Shown piece after piece: positions 34,286 through 41,955 of a stretch of 51,539 nt of DNA. Positions within the stretch are counted from its first letter, which is position 1, and every line of letters starts with the position of its first letter. The position numbers and the translations under genes are program-made. Below the pieces are notes generated by a model that saw only the letters and a program-made list of their open reading frames with translations, was not told the origin of the DNA and did not search any database. The stretch lies in assembly GCA_944392985.1 (NCBI GenBank), contig CALXYL010000015.1, positions 1 through 51,539 of the forward strand, given 5' to 3'. Source of the DNA: an uncultured Spirochaetaceae bacterium. Lineage in GTDB: Bacteria; Spirochaetota; Spirochaetia; Sphaerochaetales; Sphaerochaetaceae.

Positions 34286-34314
34286 TTGACCATCGCGCAT
34301 GCTCCGGGGATAAT
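34286..34314 (+). promoter_or_regulatory. Promoter for thrH
   Basis: TTGACC (34286-34291), 17 bp, GATAAT (34309-34314), just after the permease stop. Unlike the leaderless promoters nearby it leaves room for a Shine-Dalgarno (GGAGGAGGCGGAG) before the thrH ATG. Confidence 0.5.
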
Positions 34315-34331
34315 CAGCGGAGGAGGCGGAG

Positions 34332-34943
34332 ATGGAGATAGTCACCCTTGATCTGGAAGGTGTCCTTGTTCCTGAGATCTGGATCGCATTCGCGGAGAAT
34401 ACCGGCATAGAGGCCCTCAAGCGCACGACGCGCGATGAACCTGATTACCACAGGCTGATGGAATACCGGATGGACATCCTCCGCAGGAATGGATTGACGC
34501 TTTCCGATATCCAGCGTGTCATTGCCGGCATACGCCCGCTTGATGGCGCAAAGGCTTTCCTCGATGAGCTGAGGGAGCTGACACAGGTCGTGATCCTCTC
34601 CGATACGTTCTCTGAGTTCGCCCTTCCCCTGATGCGGCAGCTTGGTTATCCGACGATTTTCTGCAACAGCCTCACTGTCGGCAGTGACGGGATGATCGAA
34701 GGGATACGCATGAGGACGGAGAATGGCAAGAAGAAGAGCGTTGAGGCGCTTCAGTCCATCGGCTTCCGCGTCTTTGCTTCCGGTGACAGCTACAATGATC
34801 TTTCGATGATCCATGCAGCGGATGGCGGCTGCCTTTTCCGCGCCCCTGAGAGGATACTCCAGGAGGAGAAGGATCTGCATCTCGTTACCGAGTATTCCGA
34901 GCTTCTTGAGGCTATCAGGGCGTTCATTAGCGATGGCAGGTAA
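34332..34943 (+). CDS. thrH: ThrH-like phosphoserine phosphatase / homoserine phosphotransferase
   Basis: HAD superfamily enzyme of 203 aa. The N-terminus LDLEGVLVPEIWIAFAENTG closely matches Pseudomonas ThrH, which removes phosphate from phosphoserine and can transfer it to homoserine. The HAD motifs are DLEGV, LSDTF, and ASGDSYNDLSMI near the C-terminus. GGAGGAGGCGGAG precedes the ATG. The stop is overlapped by 11 bp by a small membrane protein gene. Confidence 0.9.
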   Translation: MEIVTLDLEGVLVPEIWIAFAENTGIEALKRTTRDEPDYHRLMEYRMDILRRNGLTLSDIQRVIAGIRPLDGAKAFLDELRELTQVVILSDTFSEFALPLMRQLGYPTIFCNSLTVGSDGMIEGIRMRTENGKKKSVEALQSIGFRVFASGDSYNDLSMIHAADGGCLFRAPERILQEEKDLHLVTEYSELLEAIRAFISDGR

Positions 34944-35142
34944 GGGAAGGGCAGGATTCATCATCTCGATCGTGATGCTGATAACCGGCATGACGATTGG
35001 CTTCATCCTCCTTTCGCTTGTCTATACCGGGCCAGTCTGGGTAAAGCTCCTTGTATTCATCCTCTATCTCTTCGTTGCGACCATGACAATCCGTTTCTCA
35101 GCGCGTTTTGTGAAGGCAATGAAGGAAGATTCCCGACACTAA
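34933..35142 (+). CDS. Small two-helix membrane protein, unknown
   Basis: 69-aa protein starting within the last codons of thrH (ATG 34933). Two hydrophobic segments, AGFIISIVMLITGMTIGFIL and VKLLVFILYLFVATMTIRF, are followed by a basic tail, suggesting an inner-membrane hairpin. GGCGTTC-type bases upstream give no clear Shine-Dalgarno, so coupling to thrH is assumed. No family is recognised. The coding composition is consistent with its neighbours. Confidence 0.65.
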   Translation: MAGKGRAGFIISIVMLITGMTIGFILLSLVYTGPVWVKLLVFILYLFVATMTIRFSARFVKAMKEDSRH

Positions 35143-35218
35143 GTTGCTTTTCTGCTCTTGACTTCTGCCTCTGCATTGTGCAGATTAAGGGCGATTCACT
35201 AAAAAGAGGGATGGTGTT

Positions 35219-35569
35219 ATGGATGAATTCACCAAGGAAATGGAATCTGTTCTGCTTGCGGAGCGCGATGAGCTGCTGAAGAAGCTCAATTCCGAAGGCG
35301 ACGATTTCCGCAGCGAGGCTCAGGCTTCATCTGGCAGGGGCGATTCAAGCGACCTTGCTTCCGATGAGGGAGCTTACCGCAAGATGGAAGCGCTGAACGC
35401 GATGGATGCCAAGAAGCTCAAGGCAATAGAGAATGCGCTCAAGCGCATCAGCGAAGGCAAGTACGGCTACTGCCTCCAGTGCGGCAAGCGGATACCGGAA
35501 GGCCGTCTCCGCGCGATTCCAGAAGCTGTGCTCTGCGTTGACTGCAAGGCTGCAAACGAAAGGATGTGA
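35219..35569 (+). CDS. DksA/TraR family zinc-finger protein
   Basis: Small RNA-polymerase-binding regulator of 116 aa. The helical N-terminal half carries a coiled-coil tip with GDSSDLASDEG, resembling the acidic tip that enters the polymerase channel in DksA. The C-terminal zinc finger is YGYCLQCGKRIPEGRL and CVDCKAA, with all four cysteines. GAGGG lies 8 nt before the ATG. A TTGACT (35158) with a weak -10 upstream is a possible promoter. It ends exactly where the convergent MBL gene ends, with no gap. Confidence 0.92.
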   Translation: MDEFTKEMESVLLAERDELLKKLNSEGDDFRSEAQASSGRGDSSDLASDEGAYRKMEALNAMDAKKLKAIENALKRISEGKYGYCLQCGKRIPEGRLRAIPEAVLCVDCKAANERM

Positions 35570-36211
35570 TCATCGCATATAGGGATTGGAGAGCTTTTCA
35601 GTCCCTATATTGCTCATAGGACCATGTCCCGGAAGCACCAGCATGTCGTCCGGAAGGGCCCTGAGGAGGGAAATGGATGAAGCAAGGGCAGCTGTATCCC
35701 CTCCTATGTCTGTTCGCCCCACGCTGCCCTTGAAAAGGGTGTCACCAGTGAATGCGGCCTTCTCCTCATCCGAGACAAGGCAGACTGAACCGGCAGTGTG
35801 CCCCGGTGTCTCAATGATCCTGAAAGGTCCCGCTTCCGTGCCGTATGGCAATGCATCCTCCGGCATCCCGGTGATCGCGCTTCCATAGCGTGAAAGAAAG
35901 AACGGATCGAATGATGAAAGGAGGCTCACAGTCTCCTTGTATCCATCCTTGATGTATTTCCAGTCATTCTCATGAAGGTAGAATGGGACTTCGGGATATG
36001 CTTCCCGCGCCGCAGCCAGGCCAAGCATGTGGTCGAAGTGCCCGTGTGTCAGCAATACCATGGAGAGAACCAGCCCGTTCTCTTTTATGAATGAAAGGGG
36101 CTTGTCCAGAGGATATGGGGCATCGATGAGGATGCATCCATTCCCATCGATACCATAGACAGCATAGCAGCATGTGCCATAGGGGCCGACTATGAACGGC
36201 TGTATCCTCAT
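35570..36211 (-). CDS. MBL-fold metallo-hydrolase (glyoxalase II-like)
   Basis: Zinc hydrolase of 213 aa. Metal ligands are seen in LTHGHFDHMLG, ETPGHTAGS, FTGDTLFKGSVGRTD and LPGHGP. It is short for a true glyoxalase II, lacking the C-terminal glutathione-binding helical domain, so a thioester or other small substrate is possible. The start overlaps the stop of the orphan DbpA-domain gene (ATGA), so they are co-expressed. Confidence 0.92.
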   Translation of the reverse strand: MRIQPFIVGPYGTCCYAVYGIDGNGCILIDAPYPLDKPLSFIKENGLVLSMVLLTHGHFDHMLGLAAAREAYPEVPFYLHENDWKYIKDGYKETVSLLSSFDPFFLSRYGSAITGMPEDALPYGTEAGPFRIIETPGHTAGSVCLVSDEEKAAFTGDTLFKGSVGRTDIGGDTAALASSISLLRALPDDMLVLPGHGPMSNIGTEKLSNPYMR

Positions 36212-36753
36212 TTTTCTGAGTATGTGACCTTTGCAGTCCTTCCATTGATGGACTGGCTGTTGAGCTTCTCGATTGCCTTCTGGCAGTTCTCCTCGCTCAT
36301 CGTGACGAATGAGTATTTGTCATGCACGCGGATCTGGTAGATGTCGTCGCGGGTGATTCCAAGCTCTGTCTGAAGGAGCTTCGAGAGATCCTTTGCATAG
36401 AGGCGCTTCATCTTGCCGATATTGATGTAGAGGGTCTTTGCACCCTCGGGAATCACTCTTTCCGGCCTTTCCTTTGCTTCCTGCGGCTTCTGTGCATTGT
36501 CTGAAGCGGAGAACTGAGGCCTTTCGCTTCTCGGCCTTCTTTCCGGTCTCTCGCTTCTCGGCCTGGTATGCATTGACTGCTTGAGAAGGTACGCCGCGAG
36601 GGTCATCCTATCGAAGAATCTGACATTTTTCCTGATGATGCTCTTGATGTTCTCCAGCTCAGCGGGGTCAGCGCCCTTCATTTCCTTTGCAAGGTCAGCA
36701 ATCCTGTTCTGGATCGCGTCCTCTGAAAGCTGGACATCGCTCTTTTCTTCCAT
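36208..36753 (-). CDS. Stand-alone DbpA-type RNA-binding domain protein
   Basis: 181-aa protein with no helicase core. The N-terminal 60 residues are helical (NIKSIIRKNVRFFDRMTLAA) and recall the region after the helicase core in CsdA-like proteins. An Arg/Pro/Ser-rich linker (about 63-105, RPRSERPERRPRSERP) follows. The C-terminal domain (about 108-181) has TLYINIGKMKRLYAKDLSKL and INGRTAKVTYS, the DbpA RNA-recognition fold. A full DEAD-box helicase with the same domain lies at 47664-49493, so this may act as its partner or as an independent RNA-binding protein. GGAG lies 7 nt before the ATG. Confidence 0.8.
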   Translation of the reverse strand: MEEKSDVQLSEDAIQNRIADLAKEMKGADPAELENIKSIIRKNVRFFDRMTLAAYLLKQSMHTRPRSERPERRPRSERPQFSASDNAQKPQEAKERPERVIPEGAKTLYINIGKMKRLYAKDLSKLLQTELGITRDDIYQIRVHDKYSFVTMSEENCQKAIEKLNSQSINGRTAKVTYSEK

Positions 36754-36768
36754 TATCTGCTCCGATTT

Positions 36769-36805
36769 GCCTTATCCAAGGCGTGAAAATATGCCCGTAA
36801 GGGCA
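36769..36805 (-). promoter_or_regulatory. Two hairpins in the 5' leader of the DbpA-domain gene
   Basis: On the minus strand, TGCCC-TTAC-GGGCA (36805-36792) is followed by TATTTT, terminator-like, and GCCTT-GGAT-AAGGC (36782-36769) lies next to the ribosome site. The arrangement could attenuate or autoregulate an RNA-binding protein. Inference only. Confidence 0.4.
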
Positions 36806-36878
36806 CATCTGTACTGTTTCCGATGAAAACCAAGCGGACAGGCACAGGTACTGAAAGGATAGATTCAGCTCCATCCCT

Positions 36879-36907
36879 TTGTCAACCAATGAAGAAGTGG
36901 TTAGACT
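36879..36907 (+). promoter_or_regulatory. Promoter for the coiled-coil protein gene
   Basis: TTGTCA (36879-36884), 17 bp, TAGACT (36902-36907), then 7 nt to ATG 36915. No Shine-Dalgarno is present, so a leaderless mRNA is predicted. The TTG of the -35 is not a start codon. Confidence 0.6.
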
Positions 36908-36914
36908 GTTTGCC

Positions 36915-37946
36915 ATGAGTGAGCGGGATGAGCTTCTAGAAGATCTGCACAGGAAGGAGAATGACCTCAGGCTGCGTCTTGATAAGGCGCTGTCCAGTAT
37001 CGGCGGCATAGCGGCGAGGGAAAGGGACACGCTTGGGGATGCTGTAGGAGGAAAGCGCCTTGATGATGTGCTTGCAGCTTATGAGTGCAGGGAGGAGGCA
37101 GAGAGGAAGCTCTCCGAGGCTGAGAAGGTGATCCAGGCTTTCAGCAGCCTTTCTGCCCAGCTTGATGGGATCATCATGAGGCGGAGGAACGCAGAAGAGG
37201 AGCTGAGGAAGCTATCGGTCAGGCTTGGGGCGATGATCTATGAGCAGTGCTCATTCTCCCTCCTTGACAGGGATGTGTTCGCTCCTGTTTATCAGGATAT
37301 CGAGATGGACAGGAAGCTCACGGACCTTTCCAGTGCCCCGATGCTCTCCCGCTTGATCGGAAGCGGAAAGGCCAGGATGAGGAAGATGGGAGAGGAGGGC
37401 CGCTTCATCTCATATGCTCATATCGCATTGTCATCGGGCGCTGTCCTCCATGGGGACAATGCTTCCGCTCTGCTTGCTGATGCATCGAGGCTTGATGGTG
37501 AAGAGAAGGATGCCGCAGCCGCTGCAGCGGAGCTGAGAGCGCGTATCGCGGACAGCAGGGATCGTGTGCGATCTGCGGAAAGGAGCCTTTCCTCGCTTAG
37601 GGAAGATGTGAAAAGAGCGGAGGAGGGAATCCAGGGTGCGGAACTTTCCTATGGGCGTTTCCTCTATGAAAGGGGCTATGCATGGGTCGGCAGCACGACT
37701 CCATCCATGCTTCTCGATGCCATTGAGGAGACACTGGGTATCCATGAGGAGCTTGACAGGGCAGTCAAGGAAAGGGAGATGGCCGAACGGAATGCGGCGG
37801 CTGAGGATTATATGGCTATGATGGAAATAGAGAAGGGGAAGATAGAGGAACTTGAGATGGAGAAGGCTAGGATTGACAGGGAGATCGCAGAGATCAGGCA
37901 GGGGATAGAGGAGATCCAGGCAAGGATCAGGGGGCTTCAGGGATGA
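36915..37946 (+). CDS. Coiled-coil protein of unknown function
   Basis: 343-aa hydrophilic protein with long charged helices: an N-terminal coiled coil from about 1 to 110, a middle part around 130-190 with less heptad character (FAPVYQDIEMDRKLTDLSSA), and two more coiled coils at about 205-250 and 290-343 (EKGKIEELEMEKARIDREIA). No signal peptide or membrane segment, so cytoplasmic. No family is recognised; it may be specific to spirochaetes. The start is leaderless (7 nt from TAGACT). The PHP phosphatase gene overlaps its stop (ATGA). Confidence 0.8.
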   Translation: MSERDELLEDLHRKENDLRLRLDKALSSIGGIAARERDTLGDAVGGKRLDDVLAAYECREEAERKLSEAEKVIQAFSSLSAQLDGIIMRRRNAEEELRKLSVRLGAMIYEQCSFSLLDRDVFAPVYQDIEMDRKLTDLSSAPMLSRLIGSGKARMRKMGEEGRFISYAHIALSSGAVLHGDNASALLADASRLDGEEKDAAAAAAELRARIADSRDRVRSAERSLSSLREDVKRAEEGIQGAELSYGRFLYERGYAWVGSTTPSMLLDAIEETLGIHEELDRAVKEREMAERNAAAEDYMAMMEIEKGKIEELEMEKARIDREIAEIRQGIEEIQARIRGLQG

Positions 37947-38710
37947 GGTACAATCTCCACACCCATTCATTCTACTGCGGACATGGCAGCGGACGCATCG
38001 ATGAATACGCGGAGGAAGCCCAGCGCAATGGCTTCGAGGTCCTTGGCTTCTCCGAGCACTGCCCATTTCCGGATGGATTGCTTTCCCGCTCGAGGATGCC
38101 GTATTCCTCGATGGCGCAGTATGAGGCGGATGTCAGGAATGAACGCCGCCCATTTGATATCCTCCTTGGCTATGAGGTTGATTACTTCAGGCGTTTTGAT
38201 GGCTATTATGAATCGCTGAGGAACCGTGTGGATTACCTCATCGGGGGTACCCATTTCATATTCCGTCCTGACGGGACGATGTCCAGTGTATTTGATGGCA
38301 ATCTTTCCGCCTCAGATCTTTCGATCTATGCTGACACGACGATAAAGGCGATGGAGTCGGGGTTCTTCTCGTTCTATGCGCATCCGGATGCATTCCTGTC
38401 GTCATATCAGTTCAACAGCGAGGCACGCGCTGTGTCCATTGCCATCATTGAGGCCTCCATTGGCCTTTCGATACCTCTGGAGATCAATGGAAACGGCTAT
38501 CTCAGGAAGCGTGGGTATCCTTCAAGGGAGTTCTGGGAGCTTGCCGCGGAGAGGGACGTTCCAGCGATCCTCTCCTCCGATGCCCACCGGACTCAGGATC
38601 TGGCTGCTCCTTTTTCCGGTCTCAGGGAGTTCGCCGCGGATCTGGGGATCAGCATCCTATGCCCGTCATCTCTCCATCCGCTATCTTTCAGAAAGGAGCA
38701 GGGGAAGTGA
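37943..38710 (+). CDS. PHP domain phosphatase, histidinol-phosphatase (HisJ)-like
   Basis: Metal-dependent phosphoesterase of 255 aa. PHP motifs are YNLHTHSFYCGHG, LGFSEHCPFPDG, ILLGYEVDYF, YLIGGTHFI, FYAHPDAFL and LSSDAHRTQDL, covering the metal ligands. It most resembles HisJ, which makes histidinol from histidinol-phosphate, but no other his genes are nearby, so the substrate is open. It is translationally coupled to the coiled-coil gene. The end overlaps the convergent pseudouridine synthase gene by 23 bp. Confidence 0.85.
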   Translation: MRYNLHTHSFYCGHGSGRIDEYAEEAQRNGFEVLGFSEHCPFPDGLLSRSRMPYSSMAQYEADVRNERRPFDILLGYEVDYFRRFDGYYESLRNRVDYLIGGTHFIFRPDGTMSSVFDGNLSASDLSIYADTTIKAMESGFFSFYAHPDAFLSSYQFNSEARAVSIAIIEASIGLSIPLEINGNGYLRKRGYPSREFWELAAERDVPAILSSDAHRTQDLAAPFSGLREFAADLGISILCPSSLHPLSFRKEQGK

Positions 38711-39926
38711 ATACCATCATCTTCCCTGTCCGCGGGTGCGGAAGCTCCAGGGATGCGGCATGGAGGGCAAGGCGCTCTCCTTCCCGCCTCGTGCCATAGA
38801 GCCTGTCACCTTTGATGGGGTGGCCGATGAGCGCGGAGTGTACCCGAAGCTGATGGGTACGCCCCGTTTCCGGGAAGAACCTCACCCTCGTGTATTTCTC
38901 TCCGTCCATCACTTCCACCGAGAGGCGTTTCCATCGCGTAATTGCTTTCTTCCCTTGCTCTGGATCGGCAATCTGATACGGCCTGTTCTCCACATCGAGG
39001 CGGATGGGGATGTCGATTATGCCTTCCTCTTCTTTCAATACGCCGGTGAGGAGTGCTTCGTACTCCTTTCGGACCATATGGTTCTCGAATGCCATGGAAA
39101 GCGACCTCTTCGATTCCCTGCTGAATGCGAGAGCCAGAAGTCCTGATGTGTCCATATCGAGGCGGTGCCCATTGCATTCCACTGGACTGCGGGGGAAAAG
39201 AGAGTGGAAACGGTACGAAGCGCTGTCCTTCTTATCCTCTCCTCTCCCGGGAACGGAGAGCATGCCAGCCTCCTTGTTGATCACCGCTATGTCCTCATCG
39301 GCATAGATGTAGTCAAGACCGAGCATCTGGGGTAGGAGCAGACCGCATCTTGCGGTGCAAGGCGGATGGAACGAAAGGCTTCTTCCTTCCATCCTGAACT
39401 CCGCCAGCCCCATGATCTCCCATCCTTTGCGAAGCGCTGTGGAGATACAGCGCAGTCCCGCGCAGTCGCCCGTACCCCATGGAGCTTTCTCTGGAAGGGG
39501 GACATCCCTGCCATCCCAGGTGCGGAAGGAATAGAGCTTCCTGATGCGTGAGAGGCTTTCTTCCGTAAGGGCCTTCCTCCTTTCCCTCTCATCTTCCCTG
39601 CCGCTTTCGATCAGCTTTGTCAGCCTGTGGATCTCCGCATCATTTTCACCCGCTGTGGCTTTCCATGCGTTTACGGAGAAGCATGGATTGACGTATCCGG
39701 GAATCGCGGGATGGCCTGCGGGAAATCCGGAGAATCCCCTGAGCACCTTCAGGTCATTCGAGGAGCGGGGCCTGGCTATGAGGACGGCGAGCATCGTGCC
39801 GTCCTGCAGGATCGAGGAAGGATACTCATCTGAGGGAGGGAAGGAGGCAGAGCCGCTTGCTGCGATTGCCTCTGCCATCTTCTCAGCTTCAATCCTGGCT
39901 TCTTCCGTTTCGAGGAATGCGATCAT
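38688..39926 (-). CDS. RluA-type pseudouridine synthase with a long N-terminal extension
   Basis: RNA pseudouridine synthase, 412 aa. The catalytic domain (about 205-412) has IAVINKEAGMLSVPG, HRLDMDTSGLLALAFS with the catalytic Asp, and RTHQLRVHSALIGHPIKGD. The first 200 residues are not the usual S4 domain. They include PAIPGYVNPCFSVNA, a charged helix, and WGTGDCAGLRCISTALRKG, whose cysteines are notable. The start is leaderless: TTGTCC (39961-39956), 17 bp, TATAAA (39938-39933), 6 nt, ATG. Which RNA it modifies is unknown. Confidence 0.88.
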   Translation of the reverse strand: MIAFLETEEARIEAEKMAEAIAASGSASFPPSDEYPSSILQDGTMLAVLIARPRSSNDLKVLRGFSGFPAGHPAIPGYVNPCFSVNAWKATAGENDAEIHRLTKLIESGREDERERRKALTEESLSRIRKLYSFRTWDGRDVPLPEKAPWGTGDCAGLRCISTALRKGWEIMGLAEFRMEGRSLSFHPPCTARCGLLLPQMLGLDYIYADEDIAVINKEAGMLSVPGRGEDKKDSASYRFHSLFPRSPVECNGHRLDMDTSGLLALAFSRESKRSLSMAFENHMVRKEYEALLTGVLKEEEGIIDIPIRLDVENRPYQIADPEQGKKAITRWKRLSVEVMDGEKYTRVRFFPETGRTHQLRVHSALIGHPIKGDRLYGTRREGERLALHAASLELPHPRTGKMMVFTSPAPF

Positions 39927-39932
39927 GGTATT

Positions 39933-39983
39933 TTTATAAAGTTTTTCCTAACGGTGGACAAGGATGCCTGAGCTGATTATAAT
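39933..39983. promoter_or_regulatory. Divergent promoters sharing one -35 region (RluA-type gene and tRNA-Pro)
   Basis: Minus strand: TTGTCC (39961-39956), 17 bp, TATAAA (39938-39933). Plus strand: TGGACA (39955-39960), 17 bp, TATAAT (39978-39983), then 12 nt to the tRNA. The -35 hexamers are the same bases read on opposite strands. Confidence 0.7.
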
Positions 39984-39995
39984 CACGGTGTTTGA

Positions 39996-40068
39996 CGGGT
40001 AGTAGCGCAGGGGCTAGCGCACTTGGTTCGGGACCAAGGGGTCGGAGGTTCAAATCCTCTCTGCCCGA
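39996..40068 (+). tRNA. tRNA-Pro (anticodon CGG)
   Basis: Cloverleaf: acceptor CGGGTAG with CTGCCCG, anticodon stem CTTGG with CCAAG and loop TTCGGGA giving CGG, T-arm GGAGG-TTCAAAT-CCTCT. The discriminator is A and the 3' CCA is not encoded. It has a strong promoter (TGGACA, 17 bp, TATAAT) and a following terminator. Confidence 0.96.
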
Positions 40069-40071
40069 TAG

Positions 40072-40102
40072 AAGCACTCAGCGATGGGTGCTTTTCTTTT
40101 TC
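40072..40102 (+). terminator. Terminator after tRNA-Pro
   Basis: AAGCACTC (40072-40079) and GGGTGCTT (40086-40093) form an 8-bp stem with a 6-nt loop, followed by TTCTTTTTC. A classic Rho-independent terminator. Confidence 0.9.
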
Positions 40103-40145
40103 TCCCTTTGCCTGTCTCTGTGGTATCATCAGGGCGGAGGATGAT

Positions 40146-40667
40146 ATGGAATCAACTGTAAAGGATCTGCTTGGAAGGCGCAGCTGCCGCAGCTACAGCG
40201 GGAAGCGTGTGGAGCCTGCTGTCCTTGATGCCATCATTGAGGCAGGTCTCTATGCCCCATCGGCAATGGGAAGGCAGGATACTGTGCTTGTTGTCGTTGA
40301 GAAGGAGGAGGAGATCAGGGATCTCTCGAGGATGAACGCAGCTGTAATGGGTTCTGATACCGATCCGTTCTACGGGGCGCCTGTTGTCATCATCGTATTC
40401 GCTAAGAAGGGCAGCAATGCATTCCAGGATGGAAGTCTTGTGATGGGGAACCTGATGAACGCAGCCCATGCCCTTGGCGTTGGCTCTTGCTGGATCAACC
40501 GCGCATACGAGATGTTCCTGACTGATGAGGGAAGGTCAAAGCTGAAGGAATGGGGGCTTGATGAGAGCTGGATAGGTGTCGGCAACTGCATCCTCGGCTA
40601 TAGCGCGGAAGATGCTGCCCCTCCTCAGCCCAGGAAGCCAGGAAGGGTCATCCGTATTACTGGATGA
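40146..40667 (+). CDS. Nitroreductase family protein
   Basis: FMN-dependent oxidoreductase of 173 aa. The start of the fold is LLGRRSCRSYSGKRVEP, then GLYAPSAMGRQDTVLVVVE and, near the end, GVGNCILGY, typical of the nitroreductase superfamily. GGAGG lies 6 nt before ATG 40146; an upstream open frame runs through the tRNA and is not coding. The 3' end overlaps the convergent ybaK-like gene by 11 bp. The natural substrate is unknown. Confidence 0.92.
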   Translation: MESTVKDLLGRRSCRSYSGKRVEPAVLDAIIEAGLYAPSAMGRQDTVLVVVEKEEEIRDLSRMNAAVMGSDTDPFYGAPVVIIVFAKKGSNAFQDGSLVMGNLMNAAHALGVGSCWINRAYEMFLTDEGRSKLKEWGLDESWIGVGNCILGYSAEDAAPPQPRKPGRVIRITG

Positions 40668-41124
40668 AATCCGCGTATTCTGCATCAGATGCCCTGATGA
40701 GGTCGTCAGGACGGATCTCGATCTGCACGCCCCTCTGCCCGCCGCTGACGTAGATTGTTTCCTCTAGTTCCGCGAGATCCGAGATGAATGTCGCGTAATG
40801 CTTCTTCATTCCAAGAGGGGAGCAGCCTCCCCGTATATAGCCGGTCAGGCCAAGAAGCTCAGATGGCCTGATCAGGTCTATTTCCCTGCTTCCTGTAACG
40901 GCCCTTGCCTTCTTCAGTGATATCCCGAACTCAGCTGGCAGGCAGAACACGAAGAGATTTCTCTCCGAGTTCCTCATCACGATTGTCTTGTAGACGCGCT
41001 CAAGCTCAAGTCCGGCGCTATTGGCCGCATGTATGGCATCAAGATGCTCCTCATCCCACTCGTATGTGTGGACGGTATATGGGATGGAGAGGCTTTCGAG
41101 TATTCTCATCGCATTCGTTTTCAC
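40657..41124 (-). CDS. ybaK: YbaK/EbsC family Cys-tRNA(Pro) deacylase
   Basis: Trans-editing enzyme that removes cysteine mis-charged on tRNA-Pro; 155 aa. It starts VKTNAMRILESLSIPYTVHT, the normal family N-terminus, and has the catalytic-type Lys in VYKTIVMRN and GYIRGGCSPLGMKK. The GTG at 41124 is preferred over GTG 41139 because of the family start and GGAG 9 nt upstream. It lies 27 bp after the hemolysin III gene. By chance or not, it is close to tRNA-Pro. Confidence 0.9.
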   Translation of the reverse strand: MKTNAMRILESLSIPYTVHTYEWDEEHLDAIHAANSAGLELERVYKTIVMRNSERNLFVFCLPAEFGISLKKARAVTGSREIDLIRPSELLGLTGYIRGGCSPLGMKKHYATFISDLAELEETIYVSGGQRGVQIEIRPDDLIRASDAEYADFIQ

Positions 41125-41151
41125 GCTTCCAGTCTCCACGCTGCGGCGCTT

Positions 41152-41814
41152 TCATGCAAGCAGGTAAAGGCTGTATCCGATGAAGAATGCGATGCTCGCG
41201 ACGAGGACGAAGATATGCCAGATCAGATGGTGGTGCGGAATCCTCCTTACAGAGTAGAAGAGAACCCCAAGCGTGTAGATGATCCCTCCCGCCAGGGCAT
41301 ACGCAAGGATCTGCGACGGTATGAATGGGAATACGCTGTCATAGATTGTCAGCACGGACCATCCCATCACGACGTAGAGAGCGATATGCACTGGGTAGAA
41401 TCGCCCCCAGAAGCGCACGGTCAGCACGATTCCGATCGCTGCTGCGCACCAGATCCCCACAGTGTATGCTACTGTGACAGTGGAACCGATATAGAGGAGT
41501 ATCGGGGTGTATGATCCTGCGATCAGTAAATAAATGCTTGAGTGGTCAAGCACCCTCATCGCTTTCTTCGCCAGTCCTGGCTTGAGCGCATGATAGAAGG
41601 CAGAGGAGGCATATAGCACGATATTCGACAGCGCGAATATGATCATGCCCGTCCTTGCCATCGGATGCCCGGAAGGTGCAGAAGCGGAGACTACATACAG
41701 AAAACCGATGACTGCAAGGAAAAGACCCAGGAAGTGGGAGAGCGCATTCTCCTTCTCCTCAGTCATTGTCACGTGCTTTGGAAGTGTTATGTTCTGTGCG
41801 ATCCATGTACCCAT
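41152..41814 (-). CDS. Hemolysin III family membrane protein
   Basis: Seven-helix membrane protein of the HlyIII/PAQR family, 220 aa; role unclear, probably membrane or zinc homeostasis rather than haemolysis. The N-terminal NALSHFLGLFLAVIGF, SAFYHALKPG and, near the end, IWHIFVLVASIAFF carry the conserved metal-ligand histidines. The start lacks a Shine-Dalgarno: TTTACA (41849-41844), 17 bp, TAGACT (41826-41821), 6 nt, ATG predicts a leaderless mRNA that continues into ybaK. Confidence 0.93.
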   Translation of the reverse strand: MGTWIAQNITLPKHVTMTEEKENALSHFLGLFLAVIGFLYVVSASAPSGHPMARTGMIIFALSNIVLYASSAFYHALKPGLAKKAMRVLDHSSIYLLIAGSYTPILLYIGSTVTVAYTVGIWCAAAIGIVLTVRFWGRFYPVHIALYVVMGWSVLTIYDSVFPFIPSQILAYALAGGIIYTLGVLFYSVRRIPHHHLIWHIFVLVASIAFFIGYSLYLLA

Positions 41815-41820
41815 GGCCTG

Positions 41821-41849
41821 AGTCTATTGCCATACCGGACGTCTGTAAA
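41821..41849 (-). promoter_or_regulatory. Promoter for hemolysin III gene
   Basis: TTTACA, 17 bp, TAGACT, then exactly 6 nt (CAGGCC) to the ATG at 41814; no ribosome-binding site fits. Confidence 0.65.
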
Positions 41850-41955
41850 AAGCGAATTATGACTAAAATGCAGATATAGGAAAAGGCTACTACCCGGAAA
41901 ACACGGATGGCCAATATGGACTATGGCCTTGGAAAAGGCCGCCAGTTTCTCATCA

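Noticed and set aside
34314-35006. 230-codon minus-strand ORF opposite thrH
   Set aside because: thrH is a clear family member with a strong Shine-Dalgarno; the opposite frame looks like a high-GC shadow.
40023-40145. An upstream extension of the nitroreductase frame
   Set aside because: It runs through tRNA-Pro and its terminator; ATG 40146 has GGAGG at the right distance.
41876-41955. GGCCTT-TTCC-AAGGCC stem downstream of tRNA-Leu as a terminator
   Set aside because: No T run follows on the minus strand, so termination there is not supported.
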